This document shows, piece by piece, positions 50,731 to 63,861 of a stretch of 64,000 nt of DNA. Within the stretch, counting starts at the first letter, position 1. Each line of letters begins with the position of its first letter. The position numbers and the translations under genes are program-made. The notes below the pieces were generated by a model, which had not been told where the DNA came from, searched no databases, and was given only the letters and a program-made list of their open reading frames with translations. This stretch comes from Tubiluchus corallicola (Eukaryota; Priapulida; Priapulimorpha; Priapulimorphida; Tubiluchidae), in contig JAQGDQ010000058.1 in the NCBI GenBank assembly GCA_030141605.1, positions 30,388-94,387 on the forward strand, given 5' to 3'.

Positions 50731-51379
50731 GATCGATTTTTTGCGCAGCTTTTTGGAGATTCTTTCCATTATTTTTACTGTAAAGTTGTTTTGGAAAAAT
50801 GTGATGGCCTTCTTACAACTGATAATGTCATAAATGCCCGATATTGTAATAACGGAAAAAACGGCAACAAAACGGTGCCGGCTGTTGACATTGAACAGCA
50901 CTTTATTTGTTTTTTTCGTTTAGATAGGTAGCGCTTCTTGTAGAGCAATGGCTTCTCAAAAATTACATATTTTGTCAATTTTCGAGTCATAACTCAGGCG
51001 GGTCAAAGGTTCAAAGGAAATGATAGGCCAAGATGGCCCTCTGACCTGACTACATGCACACTAAATTTATAGTTAGGGTTAAGTGGCTCTGCTATGACAA
51101 AAACTTGGGATTAGCACTTTTTCAGAACCTTTTTCAGAACCCATATCTCCGCCATTTTGAACTCAATTCAAGTGATTTTTGGTAATCAGGTGCACAGTGA
51201 CGCCACATGCCACAGTCCGAATTTCATTAAAATCGTTTGAAGTACTAAGTAACTTTTTTGACCAAATGTAAAATCGCTTATTTAGTGTTATACTGTAAAC
51301 CTACTCGACCTGGTGGAGGAAATGATGCACCAGCGAAAATATAGACGGGCGAAGAGTACGACTATTTACATCCTTTTTT

Positions 51380-51560
51380 CCGCTGTTTCTATTATCAACA
51401 GGCGAAATGATGCACTGACGAAGTGTACCACTATAATAAAAACTTTTTGCACTATTTCTATAATCAACTGACGAAATGATGCACTGGCGTAAAGGTAGAC
51501 TGACGAAAAGATAGACTGGCGAAGCGATAGGCTGGCGAAATGATGCACTGGTGAATTGTT
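51380..51560. repeat. Degenerate GATGCACTGGCGAAA repeats
   Basis: At least six variants of a 15-19 bp unit (AATGATGCACTGACGAA, GATAGACTGGCGAA, and so on) at irregular spacing. A decayed tandem array. Confidence 0.6.
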
Positions 51561-52719
51561 CCCCGGCAAAACGACATACAATTGCAAGCCTGACTTAATA
51601 ATGTTCACCACTTACATACTCCAAAATATAAAACTGTTTACAGTATACAAGAAAACTGCACCCAGTAACAATAATTCTACTAATTATTGCATTGTCGGTT
51701 GTTATGTTATACGTTGCTGTGGTATGTTACAATATACGTCAAATTTCACGCTATTACTTCATGCGTTTTTTTGAGTCTTATATTATGCGTTAATTTTTTA
51801 TTACTTTATCGGTTAATTTTGTTTCGTTGTGCGTTGATTTGTTACATTATTTTGTTATTACATTTGTGAAAGATATTTGTGAAGTCGAAATTGAACACTT
51901 GTAGAAAACAACTAAACACTATAGTACAGGTTTGCACAAAACTAAAACACTTTTATTGCACTAAATACACAGTAAAATGCACAAGTAAAATGAAGATAAC
52001 TGCTGCACAGCACTGAGTGTGTGACAGAGAGACAGTGTGTCCCATGAGTTGTACGACTGCACTGCCTGAGACAGAGAGTGACTAGCAATGAAATCTAGCC
52101 AGTTTATATAGGTAGAGACTATGCAAGCACTTGGCTTCACATATCTCATTACAGTGAAAATAGGGGAGATACAGTGAGTTTGAATATTCACTGGACCGAA
52201 CAATTGTAATAAGGGGTGAATTGAACTAGTAAATGTTAAAGTAACTAATCAATAGATGGCAGCACCTAAAATATACAGTTACAACTTTCACAACATTATT
52301 GGGCGTTTATTACTTTATCACTTGTAACAGGTCTATTTGGTTCTGACCTATTGCTAAAGTAAAAGAATTGGTTCGATCCCTGATCTTCTGTGGCCAGATT
52401 TATCGACGATCTTATGAACGCTTTTACTCGTAAGACCTTCTCACAATTTACAAACATTCACAGAGTTACCAAGCATCAGGCTTCATAAGAGTTCAAGCTT
52501 CCTAGCGAACTTTCGTAAAATCTTTGATAAAATTGTAAGAACGCTTGATAATTACCACTTAAGACTTTTCTTAGGAAATTTGCAAGTTTTGCGTAAGATC
52601 GTGTTTCTGAATGTTTATACGAACGACATGAAAAGCCGACTTCTGGATCCGCAGTTTAGCGGTAAAACATATAGTAATAGTCATTATTCAAAAACTAACT
52701 TATCATATATACTAACTAG

Positions 52720-52850
52720 GATTGATTCGATTCGATTTGAATCGAACTACTTCTGATGGTTTTAACATTGCTAAGTGACTAAGATCAGGGATATATTATC
52801 ACCACCTTTTCAATATATTTGTAAGTGATTTGCTGATTTTACTAAAATGA
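52720..52850 (+). pseudogene. Second reverse transcriptase fragment, inverted copy
   Basis: About 120 bases match the reverse complement of 49430-49560, including GATTCGATTCGAT, ACTTCTGATGGTTTTAACAT and TTATCACCACCTTTTCAATA. The plus frame gives HLFNIFVSDLLILL after a frame break. Downstream to about 53040 the sequence ends AT-rich, possibly the element's 3' end. Confidence 0.5.
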
Positions 52851-54495
52851 AGGTATGGCCGACTGGGCGAATCAACCATAAATCATAGTCAGTACATCTG
52901 ACGTTATACCTTGTTAGTAAACAAATGTATGTCGTGTATTTGTATACTGTCTTCGCTGTTTATTTTATTAGGAGAGGATGTAATATATGTAAATGTTATG
53001 TTTAATGAATTTTAAAATAAAAACGTAATCATTATTATCATGAACAGTTAGCACAAGCTACATTGGAAAAAACACTGTTGCAAAAAATTGCAGAAGCAAA
53101 CTTAAAGTCATAAACGTTAACGGTTCTCACACTTTTGCATTGACCAATCACCACGCCACATGTGTCACAGGCAAATACTTGGCCCAATACAAAAAACTTA
53201 TTGTTCGTATAACATATTTAATCTGCAGTACTAACATCAGCAAGATCAATAAAAACGAACCGAAGTCTTTCAACATAATCAGTTTAATCAGACTTCAGCA
53301 TAGTAACTGATTACAAACTAGATCTGTATAATACGTTTCCTATACGTCTCGGGGTCTCTGAGGATGCGCTAACTCGATAAGGGTTTCCTCAGAGGTTAAT
53401 GCTATTCATTTAGTGCAAAGACGAAGATGAAGCATTTTCCTGAAGCATTCATGAGAAGCCATTGAAGTGGGTTGCATGACAAACACGTCGGTAAAGGTGA
53501 TGCAATTTAGCGCCGATGATTAGCTTTGATCTACAAATATAGGTATCTCTCTCAGATGAAAAGAACGCAAAGTAAAAATATTTGTACGAGTAATAAGCGC
53601 TGGACATTGTCCAGGGAATCACTAATGTGTAGTCTATCTGGTAAATAGCACATGCTTTCATTAATTCGCATGTTTTCAATGATAATTCGAACTGTAATTC
53701 ATATAGTTCTCTCCATAGAAGCGGCGAAGTGCAGGCCTCTAAAAGTGAACATCATGTCTACTGGTGCAGCTTTAATAAACTGAATCGAATATCAGTAAAA
53801 TTAATGGACGTTATGTAAGTAACCAACGATGACGTTTCAATAAAAGATCATTGCCGTCAAATTTTGTGCTCCAGTTTCTCCGAATAGCACACGATTTTTA
53901 ATGGCCAGTTCACCACATTCTAAAATACTAATTAACGACTTTTGTCCGACAAACATTAGCAAGTATCTCAGTCCAGGAAATAATTACAGCTGGACTGGAC
54001 ACAGTAACAAGTGCAAACAACCAGATAATTGCTCTACTCTTCTCGAAAATATTTCTTATACACATATTTCTCGTAATGGTGCAGGTGGTTAATAACGACA
54101 TACAACATGTAGAAAAGCATCATTTTCAACTAACTATAATTATAATGCAGCAATATATGTAAACGAAAAATGCGAGGAATCACATAGGAATCACAATCAA
54201 ATAGATTGACGCCTTGTCACACCCACCAGTAACATCACGTGAGTATAAGTACTTAATAGAACCACCCGCACTTGGATGGAAGACATGCAATCTATAAAGC
54301 TAACTGTATTCAGAATAATAAAAACTGTAAAATTGTAATGTTCTGCCCCGAAAAGTGTGATAAAACTTGTTTATAAGGTCTACAAAGAGTACAATCGATC
54401 GCACAACGATGGTTACTCTTTAGATGGACGATGTGGAGATTATATCTATCTTTAATTTTACGATTGTTGCATAGCTAATAATAACTGCAAAACAG

Positions 54496-54585
54496 TAGGC
54501 TTCCCATTACGCCACCATCATGTCGTATAAGCTAAAACGATAGGCTTCCCATTACGCCACCATTATGTCGTATAAGCTAAAACGA
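54496..54585. repeat. 45-bp tandem duplication
   Basis: Two copies of TAGGCTTCCCATTACGCCAC... at 54496-54540 and 54541-54585, one substitution between them. Recent; non-coding. Confidence 0.95.
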
Positions 54586-55524
54586 TAATAAGTAAAAATA
54601 GTCACAAATATTTCAGGAACGCTATCTACAAGAACGTGCTAGAAACTAATTAAGAAACTACTTTTTGAAATAAAAAAATGATATTCGTCTTTCCTTTTTT
54701 ATACGATAGTGGACAGCTTAAACTTGACTTTTTGACGAACAGAATAGTTGTTTTCTTGCATTATTGACCATCGAGTTGAGTTAGCAGCTGGTCTAATTTC
54801 GGTGCTTGTGTATTCTATTTATACGCTTTACACAAATTACGCCAAAAAGTAAAAAAAAACAATTAAAAGTTAGCTGATGTCACTAAAATCTTTCTGTCTC
54901 GCCTGATGCATGATCCTCCATTTTTATATGATTTCATTTTCATTCTTAACCTTGTTACTCTTAACCTTAACTCTGTTTGGCTTTTGTCGTGTATATTTGC
55001 CGTGGATTTAGAATAGAGTCAAACTTTTACCCTCGCAACCTAGTGCTGATGGAAACGGACGGTGCAGACATCTACACGCATCTTAATAAGGGCGGTTGTG
55101 TAATTAACTTTACTTAAGATGGGCAGCAGAGCCGAGTATAAACCGATTTTATATGTGATTTCCGTCCCACTGATTCCATCTAATCTGACAGGACACGAAA
55201 TTAGAGCGGGAATACAGCAAGAGGTGCTTAACCCAGCAGGCGCAGGACCCAGCGAGGTTTATTGAACACACTGAAAGCCACAGAATAATATGTCAGTGGT
55301 AATTAAGACTTAAAAGGTGTTTTAGTGTACGATGAGCTTTTGTAAAGACTTCAATAATTATGGAATTATGAATCAATTGAACTAAAAATTGTTTCTAAGC
55401 GGATCGGACAGGTTTCTTTCAACCTTTTTACCTTCATTTCTTGATAATAGATATTTTTTTTGTTTTCCACTTTTGTGTATATTGGTACTCTTGAATGACT
55501 TAACATCCATTTTTCTAGGACATA

Positions 55525-55687
55525 CTAAGATAAGATAAGATAAGATAAGATAAGATAAGATAAGATAAGATAAGATAAGATAAGATAAGATAAGATAAGA
55601 TAAGATAAGATAAGATAAGATAAGATAAGATAAGATAAGATAAGATAAGATAAGATAAGATAAGATAAGATAAGATAAGATAAGATA

Positions 55688-55719
<32 letters not shown>

Positions 55720-55873
55720 ATAGGATAGGATAGGATAGGATAGGATAGGATAGGATAGGATAGGATAAGATAAGATAAGATAAGATAAGATAAGATAAGA
55801 TAAGATAAGATAAGATAAGATAAGATAAGATAAGATAAGATAAGATAAGATAAGATAAGATAAGATAAGATAA
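55525..55873. repeat. (TAAGA)n pentamer tract with a TAGGA core
   Basis: About 70 units of TAAGA. Ten consecutive units at 55716-55765 are TAGGA. The long LSYLI/ILSYL frames on the minus strand come from this repeat and are not genes. Confidence 0.98.
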
Positions 55874-56826
55874 AAATGTTGATTTCGCAATGCATAACAA
55901 CAATAATATGCATACAAAGATGATCTCACTTTAAATATAAATTAGATGACATTGTGAGAGGGGGGAATACTAAACAAATATGAATGGTTCTAAAGATGAT
56001 TTGCTTAGTAAAATACAAAGATTTCGGCACTCGTCAGTGTTCTCCTTGGCGTAATTCGTTGTGCAATATAGGCAAGAATTTAGAATTGTAGCAATGAAAA
56101 CTTGTGTTTTCATTGTTTTCATATTTGCTCAGCCAATATAACGTGCTTATTGCGGCATTAGTAATTTCTTCATGTCAATCTTCACCGACTTCACGACCTC
56201 AGAAGTGCCTCTTCTTAGGTGACTTATTATTAGATACTGTTTTAAAATTCTTATCCGTTGATCTTTGTGTGGCGACAATCACCAAACTATGGCAACGTCA
56301 AAATTTTAACAAAATTTGTACGGAAGTGTCCATATTTGGCAAAATATAACTTCTTGAAAATTCGAATTTTGTTGCTTGATTTGTTTGGGACATTAATCTT
56401 CGTTTTAAGGCATCTAAAAACTTTAAAGAAATTGCCAGATTGTCATGGTAGAAAGTAAAAAATCGATTAGTAGCCAAATATTGTTTGATATGTACAGTTA
56501 TTACACTTTACCCTATGGACTATACGTCTTCATTAGTACGAAAGTATTGTAACACTACACAGACATTATGTTACTTATAACAAAAACTGTAACTTTCAGA
56601 ACTAAAAGACGCAATGATTTAGCAATACTGGAAGCCTTACACATAAAACGCATCGGCCGCGCTGAACATCACAGATGAGCATACACTCTTTACTGCTGAA
56701 GTGCACTTGAGCAATTTACAGTACCAACAGTGCATCGTATCTTAGTGTGTTCAATGACAAAATGGCAGCTCCCTGGCAGTTCAGCAAACACAAGTTAAAT
56801 AGAGGCGCTGGCTTAGTACGGTCGCC

Positions 56827-57360
56827 ATGTTGTTATTTAAGAGTAACATTACAAACCCACCATGTATTCTGACGACGGTAGAATTTGCTTGTAGAAATAT
56901 TTGCTATTTATTTGTACAAATACATATCACAAATGGAAACACTGAAGCGTCTGCTGCCCAGTACAGAAATTCACCATTACCAACACAAAGAGGTTCCACA
57001 AAACTTTCTAACAGGAAAAGTGATAAATTACTTGATGATAGTGATAGTAGAACTTGTAATTACGAGACCCAAAACGCTGATATAACAGATATATATTACC
57101 GCAGATATTAAAACAATTTATGTTCTTTTCTGCTATCTAATAACACCTTTGAGTCTCGGACTTTGGCACATTGGTCTAGCTTGGAGACGCTCTTAACTCG
57201 ATTAATTGACAGCTTAATTAAGGCAGATCTAGATTTGAGTAGCAACTTTGTGATCAATGCTATCAAAATCGCTCATCCAGCAATGCCAAAGCAACATACA
57301 GATATTTTTACACATGACGTGGCAATATTCCTAAGAGATAGTCGACGTCTCATCTGAGAT
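56827..57360 (+). other. Uncertain protein-like open frames
   Basis: Two plus-strand frames (56827-57111 and 57163-57357) have protein-like composition, for example LSNRKSDKLLDDSDSRT and SLIKADLDLSSNFVINAIKI, but no family match. They could be relics of the same gene as the Thr/Pro-rich repeat downstream. Low confidence; no splice model fits. Confidence 0.15.
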
Positions 57361-57499
57361 TTAAACTCACTTGGATCAAGACAAACACCAGGAATAACAG
57401 TCTTGTATATTGTTCCAAGCCACAAATTTCAGGTTTTCCTGATCGTCAAATTACCATTGATTAGTTCCTTCCATATTCAGCTGACGTAATAACTGTCAC

Positions 57500-58170
57500 T
57501 GACTCGTCAAACGCTTCTGAGATCACTGCTTCACCAACCGTTCTTCAATCCACTGCCTCGCCAACTACTCCTGAAAACACTGCCTAGCCGACCACTCCTG
57601 AAACTACTGTCTTACCGATCGCTCCTGAAACCGCTGCCCCCCGGCAAGCACTCTTTAAACCCCTGCCTCGCGGACCATTTCCTGAAACCACTGCCTCGCC
57701 GACTACTCCTGAAAACACTGCCTAGCCGACCACTCACGACACTACTGTCTCATCGATCGCTCCTGAAACCGCTGCCCCCCGCTAAGCACTCTTTAAACCC
57801 CTGCCTCGCGGACCATTTGCTGAAACCACTGCCTCGTCGACTACTCCTGAAGCCACTGTCTCATCGACCACTCCTGAAACCACTGCGTCGTCGACCACTC
57901 CTGAAACCACTGGCTTTGTCAACCATTCCTGAAACCACTGGCTCGCCGACTACTCCTGAAAGCGCTTCCTCGCTGACTGCTCCTAAACCCACTGCCTCGC
58001 TGATCACTCCAGAAGTTGCTGCCTCACCAACCACTCTTGAAACCACTGCCTCCCGACTGCTCAAGAAACCATTGCCTCGCTGAACGCCCCTGAAACCACT
58101 GCCTCGTCAACCATTTCTGAAATCACTTCTTCGCCGACCACTTCTGAAACCACTGCCTCGTCGACCACTC
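57500..58170 (+). pseudogene. Thr/Pro/Ser-rich repeat relic (mucin-like)
   Basis: Variants of a 24-27-bp unit (ACTGCCTCGCCGACCACTCC + TGAAACC) repeat about 25 times. One frame reads TPETTASPTTPETTAS, as in mucin-like or other O-glycosylated surface proteins. It is broken by TAG stops (for example near 57588 and 57724) and by frame shifts. A larger unit of about 130 bp is superimposed near 57590 and 57728. It looks like a decayed coding minisatellite; it could also be a minisatellite that only happens to read this way. Confidence 0.45.
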
Positions 58171-59200
58171 CTGAGGGCCCGGATTCACGTACCGTGCTAA
58201 GCACACGCTTTGTGCGTACGAACGATTTACGCGTGCTTAAGGAATTAGCTGCGATTCACGTATCAGTGGAATGACTTGTATCACTCGTAAGTATGAAGTA
58301 CTAAGTGCACTTAAGCTCCGTATGCGTAAGCGATTTAGGTCGTAATTCGCTTGCATCACTTGCGAAGGAAGTTAAGCATGCGCAAGTCAAGTATTTAGGT
58401 GCGATTCACGAAACGCAAAACTGTCGTACAAGCGTGCGTACAGAGACGAGTGGTCCGTAAGTGTGCTTTAGCGGCGTATGTTAATAGTGGAAGAACGCAG
58501 ATAACCTCCTTGCAACAATCTTTTTTTAAATTCGATTATTTGTGCACTTCTACTTTAGATCGCTACTCTTTTTTGATAAATTTACTTGTATTGAAAAAAT
58601 GTATAAAATCAAATTGATCCTTCTGTATAATTTCTCTTAGAATTTTAAAATTGTTCTCGTTGCACCTTTTCCTCAACTGCGAAGCCACTGTACAGTATAG
58701 AAACTCTAGTCTAAACTTTGGATTACAGACCGATGCTCTTGGCAAAGACTTAACTTTTAGCAAGCCAACTTAAAACTGACCCTAATTTCTCCTTACGAGT
58801 AATAAGTTTATCTAGTAGCTAGGAGCTAAGGTAAAAAATAATTGATGGTACGATTCAGTATAACTATTGCTCCCTGTAGACAAAAATATTGTGCATTCTA
58901 AACTGAACTATATTTTGATATAGAATAATAACGAATAATACTCAGAAAAGAAGTCTAAATAAAATGATTGTCTAACCATTTTAATAAACATAACCGAAAA
59001 ATCTGCATTAATTTTTTGGCTTTAGCTTAAAATTTAGTGCATAAAGACAATGAATACGGTGACAGACTGTCAGTCCTCAGTGGGTCGCTCGGGGCCTAAA
59101 TGCGACTAAATTTTTGATCTGAAATAACCAGTATTCCAACACAAACGACCAACAGTAAGGTTCGTCAATAATTTTGAATTTTTGTTGCAACTTCGGCATA

Positions 59201-59658
59201 CCGTATTTTCCCGTGTATAAGAGACCCTTGTGTATAAGAGACCCCTTCAATTTTTAGGCAAAAATTCTGGAAAAAAGTTTTTTGGTAATGAATAACTTTA
59301 TTCATCATAGAAATCATTAAATTCCTCATCACTCTCATCAAAAATATCAACTGGAGTCAGACCTTCAGCAATTCCAGCCAGTTCATCATCAGAGGAGTCA
59401 CTCTGCTCAAAAATGGCATTGTCCTCTGTGCCGTCCATGGCATTGGAGATGCCACACTTCTTGAAAGATTTAATAATGACCTCTGGCTTTACACCATTCC
59501 ATGCCTTGAGGCACTTGTAGAGCACCTATTTCTTTAAAATCATTAGTGTCACAATTTATGCATCTTATTGAAAAGACTTACTCCCATGTATAAGAGACCC
59601 CCTATTTTTAAAGTGAAAATTCTGAGCAAAAAAGGGTCTCTTATACACGGGAAAATAC
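59201..59658 (-). mobile_element. 458-bp pogo/Tigger-like non-autonomous element
   Basis: Termini GTATTTTCCCGTGTATAAGA and GACCC face each other at the two ends (left 59203, right 59658), with TA at 59199-59200 and 59659-59660. Extra internal copies of GTGTATAAGAGACCC lie near 59223 and 59590. The minus strand holds a transposase C-terminal relic. It is nested in the larger inverted-repeat region. Confidence 0.7.
59298..59525 (-). pseudogene. Transposase C-terminal fragment
   Basis: A 75-residue open frame reads WNGVKPEVIIKSFKKCGISN then an acidic tail (SDSSDDELAGIAE, DESDEEFNDFYDE). The W---P-EVI--SF-KCGI pattern is typical of the end of Tigger/pogo-type DDE transposases. The catalytic part is missing. 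A TAA at 59298-59300 coincides with AATAAA. Confidence 0.65.
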
Positions 59659-60906
59659 TAATTATTCTATTATTACCAAACATTAAATTCTGTAAAATAG
59701 GCGAAATAGCGATTAAAATCTTATGAAGTTATGTTTGTTTTATAAAATTAGGAGCAGCCTATACTAAAGTTCGTCTACAATCACGTAACTATCATTCTTA
59801 TTTATTATATAAACTATAGTGCCAGAGACGAAAATTAGCCTAAAAAGAAAATCCGATTTGTAAGAAAAATCTAGCAGGTTTTTAACCATAATAAGTATGC
59901 ACAAAAGTGTCCTAAGAATACATTGACCGTGTATTAATTTGACTGTTGACCATTTTCTTGACTGCTAACCCCGACTGCTGTCTATAAAGATTGTTACGTG
60001 AATCGCACCGAATTCAGAGATGGGCGGATAGCGGATTTGCAGGCAAATCCGCACTAATTTAAAGACTGCGGATTGCGAATAGTGAGTTATGTGCAGATAT
60101 GTTAAGTTCGTTAAGCATTTGCTTGCGCATTAAAAGGATTGTTGCTACTTTAAAAGCCGTTCATCACTAGTTTGTTTTAAGATATTCTTATCACCTCTTG
60201 CTTTTGTGCTGCTTCCCGTCGTTCCAGATATTTTACCTGGAAATTCCCTGACGCTAAACATTGCTCATAATTACAAATATTACAGCTATTTACCTGAGCC
60301 TATTATGGTTTGTAATATGGTGTGATGGGCATGATATGGTTCAGTAATGTACCGTGTATATCGTGCTGTGTGAGTTGTCGTTGAGGGTTTACAAGTAAAA
60401 TTGGGGTCTGGCTAGTAATTTATTATTGATTCGCCATTATAACTCCTAGCTTCATACAAAAAAATGGTTATAGGGCTAGCAAGCCATGTTTGCGGATAAT
60501 GCGGATACGCAGATATTCAATTTTCACTCAATCTGAGGAGTGCAGATCTGCGGTTGAGGGTAAACGAGAAAGCGATAACCTATCTCAGGCCAGAACTAAA
60601 CCGCACTAAACAACACCCTACTTTCGAGAGCCTGTATAAATTCCCAGCGCTGATTTGCTATCAACGGCAGAAAAACCCGAAACGGCACAAAGGCAAGGTT
60701 ATGGTGCGATTCAGTAAAACATGCGTACGCGAACCTAAAGATCTATACGTGAATTGCATTTAACAACGTACTTACGACAGACAGCCAAACTTGCTTACGC
60801 AAAGCTTAAGAAGGGTACGTGAATTAGCTGCGTGAACGTGTTTAAGGTTCCCGCATGCAAATAAAGGTACACGTGTTTCGTAAGCAAGATACGTGAATCA
60901 AGCCTA

Positions 60907-61839
60907 GTTTCCATGGACGGATGCTCTACTGCAATACTTGATGCGCCCGCGTAATTATTTTGTAGGCTCACCATCTGGATATTACGTCTTTGGTCCAGAA
61001 AGTTGACCTGCAGTTTCTCAACCAACTCTCGTTACAGTAATAATATATTAACAAGCTATTATTTTTACACTAAAAAATCAACTATAAAAATAATTATTGC
61101 TTATTTTAGTTTTACATGCTCATGTATTATAACTTTCACTAATCTTGCTTTTGCTTTAGTTGACTATTATATCTTTTTGTAAGAATAAGTTCTGGTCACT
61201 TAATATGTCTCAATATCGAATTGAGGCTCTGAGATTTAACCTTCGTAATGAATGCTCCTGGAACTTTTTCTAATTCACCCAGCTCATTGTACTTAACCTC
61301 AGCTCTTGCTAAATGCACGGCAGGATATCAATACAACGGCTTATATTTTCACCTTAAATTCGTCCCCCATAAAAAAATCAGTGATGGATTAGCTGTGGGG
61401 CTTATCCTACTTCTTCTTAAACGCAGCTAATTCTTATTTTTGGAAAAGGTAAAGGTGCAGAACCATTTCCTAGACGCGAATTTCTGTGGAAGTTTTTTTT
61501 AGTAGTCAAATTGCTTTTGGATGCGAGAAGTAAACGACAAGAATGGCAGCTGATTGAAATTCCCTTCAAACCCATCGAGACGAAGTCATTTCCTAACAGG
61601 AACTGAAAACGAATTCTGGGATGGAGCAAACCGGCACGTTAAAATGAGTAAAAAGGTTGCCGGCTTTATTTGAGGAATGTCATTTAGCTCAAGCAGTTTT
61701 TCAAAGAAAGCCATGTTTTCAAACTAACTTTTCTGAGCAGCGAATCAGTTGAGTGAGAAGTATTAGGTGTGTTAATATTTGGACGGACTTCTATTTACAT
61801 GTTGTACTTTACCCCATGTGAAACTGTATTGCATTTCGG

Positions 61840-61881
<42 letters not shown>

Positions 61882-63861
61882 CTGGTAAATTGTACTTTAT
61901 TGCACATGTAATCACTCGACTACATATCCAAAGAGTTTTTTGTTAGTTCACTTAAATAAAAAATAATTACGTACTGCTTTTATGTAGTTACCTAATTCAT
62001 TCCGCTACTTCTAAATTATTATTATAACTAATTTCTAACAATTGTAATTTATGGCTATTGTATGCAGGCCTGGAAGTGTATTATGTTATTCTGCATCAAT
62101 AAAGTTGCCTAGAAATCACATTGCGCTTTAGAGAAGGATTACCTGGCGCACTTTGATAGAAAGCAATTTAGTGAAGGATAGTATTAGAAGTGATAGTATT
62201 AGAAGACTCAAGAATAATATGTTGTTTATTTATAATAGTTATTGTGTTGTGATGCACTCATTGCAGTTGCCTTTACTAAACACATTCAACTGCGCTGTAT
62301 TGCTTTGCAATGCGCTGTGTTATTCTGCATCTTAAGACAATGTTATTTGCACACCATATACATTACCCTACGCTTTGTATTGTTCGTGTTACTTACCTGG
62401 CATGTAGCTGTTCTCACAGGCATTTCTGATTCAGAATCACAAGCAGAGAAAGATAGCTCGGTAAATCAAGTTTACTGAACGAATTATTTAATATGATAAT
62501 GTAGATCAAAACCATTTCTATTCGCTATCTTATACTCTCTGTATATGAGTATTCATGTAATTACTTATTAAAATACACATTGTTTAACAGCCAAGAAAAC
62601 GTTTGTAATGCTTCACGCATTAAATCGATGAAGAATGAATAATAAGTTCAAGCTGTTCGGTCACGTGAACTTGTTGTTTTTTCTGGGTGCCCTTCTCAGA
62701 AACTTCTAATGAGCTACAGTGCAGCAAAGAGAGATCTACAGTCGTGTTACATGTTTTTAAACGCTCATACAGGAACACAAATATAGCTGCTACAAGCAAG
62801 AACAATTTTCATCTTAGCGTCCATGTGTAAAAACGCCACGTTCGGCACGTTTTTTCAGCACCTAATGGATTTCATTTTCAACGTAAATTTTGTTTGTGGC
62901 GACAACAGTAGATTTATGTGCGAAATCTTCACGTATTTTCTATTAGCTCGGGTTAAATTGAAGTTTTGTAAAGGCTGCTATTGAGTCACTCTCTAACAAG
63001 CTGTTGAGCTGACAAACTGATGCATATCCACATTTCAGGTTTTGAACCGAAATTGCATTTTATGATTGTCTTGCTGGTTTTTGCATTGAATAACTAACTT
63101 TGACTTGCATGCTGTACGCACAACAACACATTAAATTAGCCAACAGCTTTTCTTGTACTTTTTAAGAAGTTTGAGTTATTAGGTCTTGTGTCGACAAGCA
63201 ATTGTACAATGTAATAAAAGAAACTAAGATTAATGAGCATTCAAAAACGATATCCAGTTCTTAGGCCGTCACGCATCGCAGGTTCTAGTCACAAGTTGAC
63301 TTAAACAAAAGTGGAATAATCACTCAATTGGAAATTACTACAAAGTCAGCCAAAAATCTTTCCCAATTTAAGTCCAATGCAACTACGGAATGTTTAAACT
63401 TCATAATGAAAGATCAATCAATCAAAAATGTCGATTTTGTTTAGGAATAAACTCTGGCTGGATGCGTGTCAACGCCCTAAAAATTTCGGAAACATAAGAT
63501 CTACGTTCACACTAAAAACCTCTTTGCTCTGATGGGATAACGGCTTGCTTTCGTTAAAAACTGTTCAGTTTATTCTGTACATTAGATCAGACTTCTTCAA
63601 AGTCTTCTGCCTATGTGAACAGTGCCTATGTAATTGCGTTAATCATAAAATGCGTGAACAAAATACGTAGCATAGTGCAGTTTTTTAGCTGTTGCATTAA
63701 GATCATTGATTATTAGGATTTACATCTTTTAAACGTTTTTTAAAGAGTTTAATCACAGACCAAAGGGCCACCACCCGACAGACTCAGGGAGTTGATTAAA
63801 TAATTAAAAATATTCAATTATTATTATTATTATTATATTACATTATATTATTATTAATTGT
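60907..63861. other. Gene-free stretch with a (TA)n tract
   Basis: No exon recognised on either strand. A (TA)n run of about 36 bases lies at 61842-61877. Otherwise AT-rich unique-looking sequence. Confidence 0.45.

Larger units (their letters stand above)
58172..60906. mobile_element. Composite inverted-repeat element(s) with many GATTCACG motifs
   Basis: The left edge GGCCCGGATTCACGTAC and the right edge (reverse complement GGCTTGATTCACGTATC) form imperfect terminal inverted repeats. Further inward-facing copies sit at 58399 (GGTGCGATTCACGAAACG) and, inverted, at about 59994-60008, and more at 58249, 58851, 60701, 60748 and 60811. This suggests one element family inserted into itself. The GG(G)CC start recalls PIF/Harbinger termini, but no TWA duplication is clear and no transposase of that type was seen. 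Confidence 0.4.

Noticed and set aside
52366-52380. tRNA-like B box (GGTTCGATCCC)
   Set aside because: The flanks cannot form the T-stem and no A box is placed correctly; neither a tRNA nor a clear SINE.
53355-53396. Hairpin CTCTGAGGA ... TCCTCAGAG
   Set aside because: A 9-bp stem with a long loop and no associated feature; such stems occur by chance at this scale.
55382-55929. Three overlapping 130-170 codon frames of LSYLI repeats
   Set aside because: Translations of the (TAAGA)n tract.
60005-60560. hAT-like element (CAGAGATGGGCGG start, GCGGAT repeats)
   Set aside because: No matching inverted right end was found; left as part of the nested repeat region.
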